Of a DNA stretch of 64,000 nucleotides, positions 61,638 through 64,000 are shown in pieces (positions within the stretch are counted from its first letter, which is position 1; each line of letters opens with the position of its first letter). The translations under genes and the position numbers were made by a program. Where the stretch lies: contig NZ_JBNAFR010000013.1 of the NCBI RefSeq assembly GCF_049800775.1, positions 1 through 64,000 of the forward strand, read 5' to 3'. Source of the stretch: Dinoroseobacter sp049800775. GTDB lineage: Bacteria; Pseudomonadota; Alphaproteobacteria; Rhodobacterales; Rhodobacteraceae. The notes under the pieces were generated by a model that saw nothing but the letters and a program-made list of their open reading frames with translations, was not told where the DNA came from and did not search any database.

Positions 61638-62867
61638 CTAGTCGAGATAGCGCGACATCAAAAGCGTCGCATTGGTGCCGCCGAAGCCGAAGCTGTTGGA
61701 CAGCACGCTGTCGAGGGTGACGTCCTCGCGCAGCTCGGTCACGATTTCTTCGGGTTTGATCGCCGGGTCGAGCTCGGTGATGTTGGCGGAGGCGGCGATG
61801 AAGCCTTTCTCCATCATGATCAGCGAGTAGATCGCCTCGTGGACGCCGGTCGCGCCCAGGGAGTGCCCGGTCAGCGACTTGGTGGAGGCGACGGGCGGGG
61901 TGCTGCCCTCGCCAAACACGCGGCGCACCGCCTCGATCTCGGTCACGTCGCCCACGGGGGTCGAGGTGCCATGGGCGTTGATGTAATCCACGCTGCGGCC
62001 GTCGGGCAGGGTGGCCAGGGCCTGACGCATGGAGCGCTCGCCGCCCTCGCCGGAGGGGGCCACCATGTCATAGCCGTCGGAGGTGGCCCCATAGCCGGTG
62101 ACCTCGGCATAGATCTTGGCGCCGCGGGCCTTGGCGTGCTCGAGATCCTCGAGCACGACGACCCCGCCACCGCCCGCGATCACGAAGCCGTCGCGGGTCG
62201 CGTCGAAGGTGCGCGAGGCCGTGGTCGGCGTGTCGTTGTATTTCGAGCTCATGGCGCCCATGGCGTCGAAGAGGCAGGACAGGGTCCAGTCGATTTCCTC
62301 GCCGCCGCCGGCAAAGACGATGTCCTGCTTGCCCATCTGGATCTGCTCGACACCATTGCCGATGCAATGGGCGGAGGTGGAGCAGGCGGAGGTGATCGAG
62401 TAGTTCACGCCCTTGATCTTGAACGGGGTCGCGAGGCAGGCGGAGTTGGTCGAGGACATGCAGCGGGTGACCATGAAGGGCCCCATCCGCTTGGGCGCGC
62501 CCTTTTCCTTTACCGTCGTGAAGGCCTGGAAGAAGTTCGAGGTGGACGGCCCGCCCGAGCCCATCACGAGGCCCGTGCGTTCATTGCTGACATCGCTGTC
62601 CTCAAGCCCGCTATCGGCGATGGCCTGTTCCATAGCGATGAAGTTGAACGCGGCCCCGGGGCCCATGAAGCGCAGCTGGCGCTTGTCGATATGCTCGGTC
62701 AGATCGATCTGCGGCACGCCATGGACCTGGCTGCGGAAGCCGTTCTCGGCATAGGTCTCGGAAAAGGAAATCCCCGACCGGCCCGCGCGCAGGGACGCTT
62801 CGACCTCGGATACAGTGTTCCCGATGGGCGAGACGATCCCCATTCCTGTGATGACGACACGGCGCAT
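61638..62867 (-). CDS. fabB: 3-oxoacyl-[acyl-carrier-protein] synthase FabB
   Basis: A 409-residue condensing enzyme. The active-site Cys-His-His triad is present: SITSACSTSAHCIG, INAHGTSTPVGD and SLTGHSLGATG; NSFGFGGTNATLL closes it. It elongates unsaturated intermediates made by FabA. 20 nt after fabA. Confidence 0.95.
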   Translation of the reverse strand: MRRVVITGMGIVSPIGNTVSEVEASLRAGRSGISFSETYAENGFRSQVHGVPQIDLTEHIDKRQLRFMGPGAAFNFIAMEQAIADSGLEDSDVSNERTGLVMGSGGPSTSNFFQAFTTVKEKGAPKRMGPFMVTRCMSSTNSACLATPFKIKGVNYSITSACSTSAHCIGNGVEQIQMGKQDIVFAGGGEEIDWTLSCLFDAMGAMSSKYNDTPTTASRTFDATRDGFVIAGGGGVVVLEDLEHAKARGAKIYAEVTGYGATSDGYDMVAPSGEGGERSMRQALATLPDGRSVDYINAHGTSTPVGDVTEIEAVRRVFGEGSTPPVASTKSLTGHSLGATGVHEAIYSLIMMEKGFIAASANITELDPAIKPEEIVTELREDVTLDSVLSNSFGFGGTNATLLMSRYLD

Positions 62868-62887
62868 GGCGCGACCCTCCTCTTCGC

Positions 62888-63397
62888 TCAGCTCTCGGAC
62901 AGAGCGACTTTCATATCTTTGACCTGATAGATCAGTTCCCCATCGGCCTCGACCCGGCCATCGGCCACCCCCATGGTCAGGCGGCGGGTCTGCACGGCTT
63001 TGGTGAAATCCACGTAGTAGCGCAGCAGCTTGCGGTCCGGGCGGACCATGCCGGTCAGTTTGACCTCACCCACACCCAGCGCATAGCCGCGCCCCTGCCA
63101 GCCGCGCCAGCCGAGGTTGAACCCGGTGAGCTGCCACAGTCCGTCAAGGCCGAGACAGCCGGGCATGATCGGGTTGCCGGGGAAGTGGCAGTCGAAGAAC
63201 CACAGGTCCGGGGTAATGTCGAATTCCGCCACCACGTGGCCCTTGCCATGGGGGCCGGCATCGCCGCTGATCTCGGTGATCCGGTCCATCATCAGCATGG
63301 GCGGCATGGGCAATTGGGCGTTTCCCGGACCGAACAAGTCTCCTTGCGCGCATTTCACGAGGTCGTCCTTGTCGAAGGAGGTCGGAAAATCTGCCAT
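62888..63397 (-). CDS. fabA: 3-hydroxydecanoyl-[acyl-carrier-protein] dehydratase/isomerase FabA
   Basis: A 169-residue hot-dog-fold enzyme. The catalytic His lies in DCHFPGNPIMPGCLGLDGLW, which also gives the Asp of the second site. It dehydrates 3-hydroxydecanoyl-ACP and isomerises the product to start anaerobic unsaturated fatty acid synthesis. Divergent from irr, an arrangement common in Rhodobacteraceae. Confidence 0.95.
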   Translation of the reverse strand: MADFPTSFDKDDLVKCAQGDLFGPGNAQLPMPPMLMMDRITEISGDAGPHGKGHVVAEFDITPDLWFFDCHFPGNPIMPGCLGLDGLWQLTGFNLGWRGWQGRGYALGVGEVKLTGMVRPDRKLLRYYVDFTKAVQTRRLTMGVADGRVEADGELIYQVKDMKVALSES

Positions 63398-63648
63398 GTG
63401 TCGCTCGGTCCTCGGGTCTGCCTGATGTGGTGCGCTCCCTTATCACCCCCGCTTCGGAAGTGACAAGAGGCAGCCATGCGGCCAGACGCCCCCGCGTCGC
63501 ACCCGCAGGCAAGTGGGCCATGGGCGCCGCGATTGCAAGGGGCGGGGGGCGCGGCCCCGTGGCGGGGCCAAGGACCTGCGACCCTATTGCGAAGGGTTTG
63601 CAATTGATATTTGGCCCGCAGCCGTCATATAAGGGGGAGACCAAAAGG

Positions 63649-64000
63649 ATGACGACGCCCATGCGCACCACACGTCTGGAACGGGGAACCGAATGGCTGG
63701 CCACAGGAGATGTGCGCCCGACCAAGCAGCGTGTCACGCTTGCGGCCCTTCTGGTGGGCGACGGGCATGACCGTCATGTCACCGCCGAAAGCCTTTACGC
63801 CGCTGCTCTGGAGCGGGGCGAGAAAGTCTCGCTGGCGACGGTCTACAACACCTTGCGGACCTTCTGCGAGGCCGGGCTCGTGCAGGAGATCACGGTCGAT
63901 GGCTCCAAGAGCTATTTCGACACGCGGATCGACGATCACCCGCATTTCTACTGGGAAGATTCGAACCTGCTGACCGACGCGCCCGCCGAAGAGCTTGAAA
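63649..64000 (+). CDS. irr: Iron response regulator Irr (partial, runs off the window)
   Basis: The frame is open from ATG 63649 to the window end (117 codons), so only the C-terminus is missing. It is a Fur-family protein: winged helix GDVRPTKQRVTLAALLVGDG, HVTAESLYAAALERGEKVSL and ATVYNTLRTFCEAGLVQEIT, then the Irr-type SYFDTRIDDHPHFYWEDSN. The heme regulatory GCPWHD motif of Bradyrhizobium Irr is absent, as in many Rhodobacteraceae. A GGGGGAG ribosome site precedes the ATG; a second ATG at 63661 is possible. Irr represses or activates iron- and heme-linked genes according to heme supply. Confidence 0.9.
   Translation, partial: MTTPMRTTRLERGTEWLATGDVRPTKQRVTLAALLVGDGHDRHVTAESLYAAALERGEKVSLATVYNTLRTFCEAGLVQEITVDGSKSYFDTRIDDHPHFYWEDSNLLTDAPAEELE

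Overview
This window looks like chromosomal DNA from a high-GC marine alphaproteobacterium of the Rhodobacteraceae (Roseobacter-type). The evidence is an Irr-type Fur regulator divergent from fabA-fabB-fabI, many LysR and TetR regulators, a tripartite tricarboxylate transporter, N-methylhydantoinase/oxoprolinase subunits, a dimethylglycine-dehydrogenase-like enzyme, and mostly ATGA-type coupled genes. No rRNA, tRNA or CRISPR array was recognised.

Region 1 (1-5346) is a decayed mobile island. An apparently intact IS3-family element starts at base 1 and cuts a large serine recombinase gene. A dead IS5-family element (five in-frame stops) cuts that recombinase on its other side and abuts a truncated, frameshifted PIWI-domain remnant of a prokaryotic Argonaute. 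A second, dead IS3-type element follows. Almost nothing here is likely to be functional except the first IS.

Region 2 (5347-12428) is the most interesting part. It holds an ECF sigma factor, a convergent membrane anti-sigma factor whose outer domain resembles a subtilisin propeptide, a divergent S8 (subtilisin-like) lipoprotein protease, an RTX-type calcium-binding protein with an internal duplication, two tandem Lin0512-family proteins and a DUF1214-like protein. Three promoters share the same ECF-type pattern (TTTTGAACC, exactly 16 bp, CGAC). They lie before the anti-sigma gene, the RTX gene and the DUF1214-like gene. This suggests a small, physically clustered regulon controlled by proteolysis.

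Region 3 (12429-17055) is a cupin / SDR / flavin amine oxidase / TetR operon with a palindromic operator over its promoter, then a DUF2189 membrane protein. Region 4 (17100-29580) is a catabolic locus: LysR, covalent-flavin dimethylglycine/sarcosine dehydrogenase-like protein, second LysR, hyuA-hyuB, FAD oxidase, HpaI-type aldolase, aminotransferase and uronate-dehydrogenase-like epimerase, the last six tightly coupled. Region 5 (29647-38134) holds redox and stress enzymes (flavodoxin-like protein, aldo/keto reductase, PPOX-ferredoxin reductase fusion, GST) with LysR and TetR regulators, a homocysteine methyltransferase homologue, a secreted beta-barrel protein and a GNAT enzyme. Region 6 (38193-43105) is a LysR-dabB-dabA inorganic carbon uptake module. 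Region 7 (43256-58740) carries adenine deaminase, BASS transporter plus acyl-CoA ligase, a TctA-TctB fusion with TctC, a hydroxyacid dehydrogenase, an acyl-CoA dehydrogenase / kinase-like / transsulfuration-type operon, YihY, alcohol dehydrogenase and a TetA-like efflux pump. Region 8 (58741-64000) has an 11-bp phased repeat before a low-GC orphan gene, pcaD, the fabA-fabB-fabI operon and the start of irr, which runs off the window.
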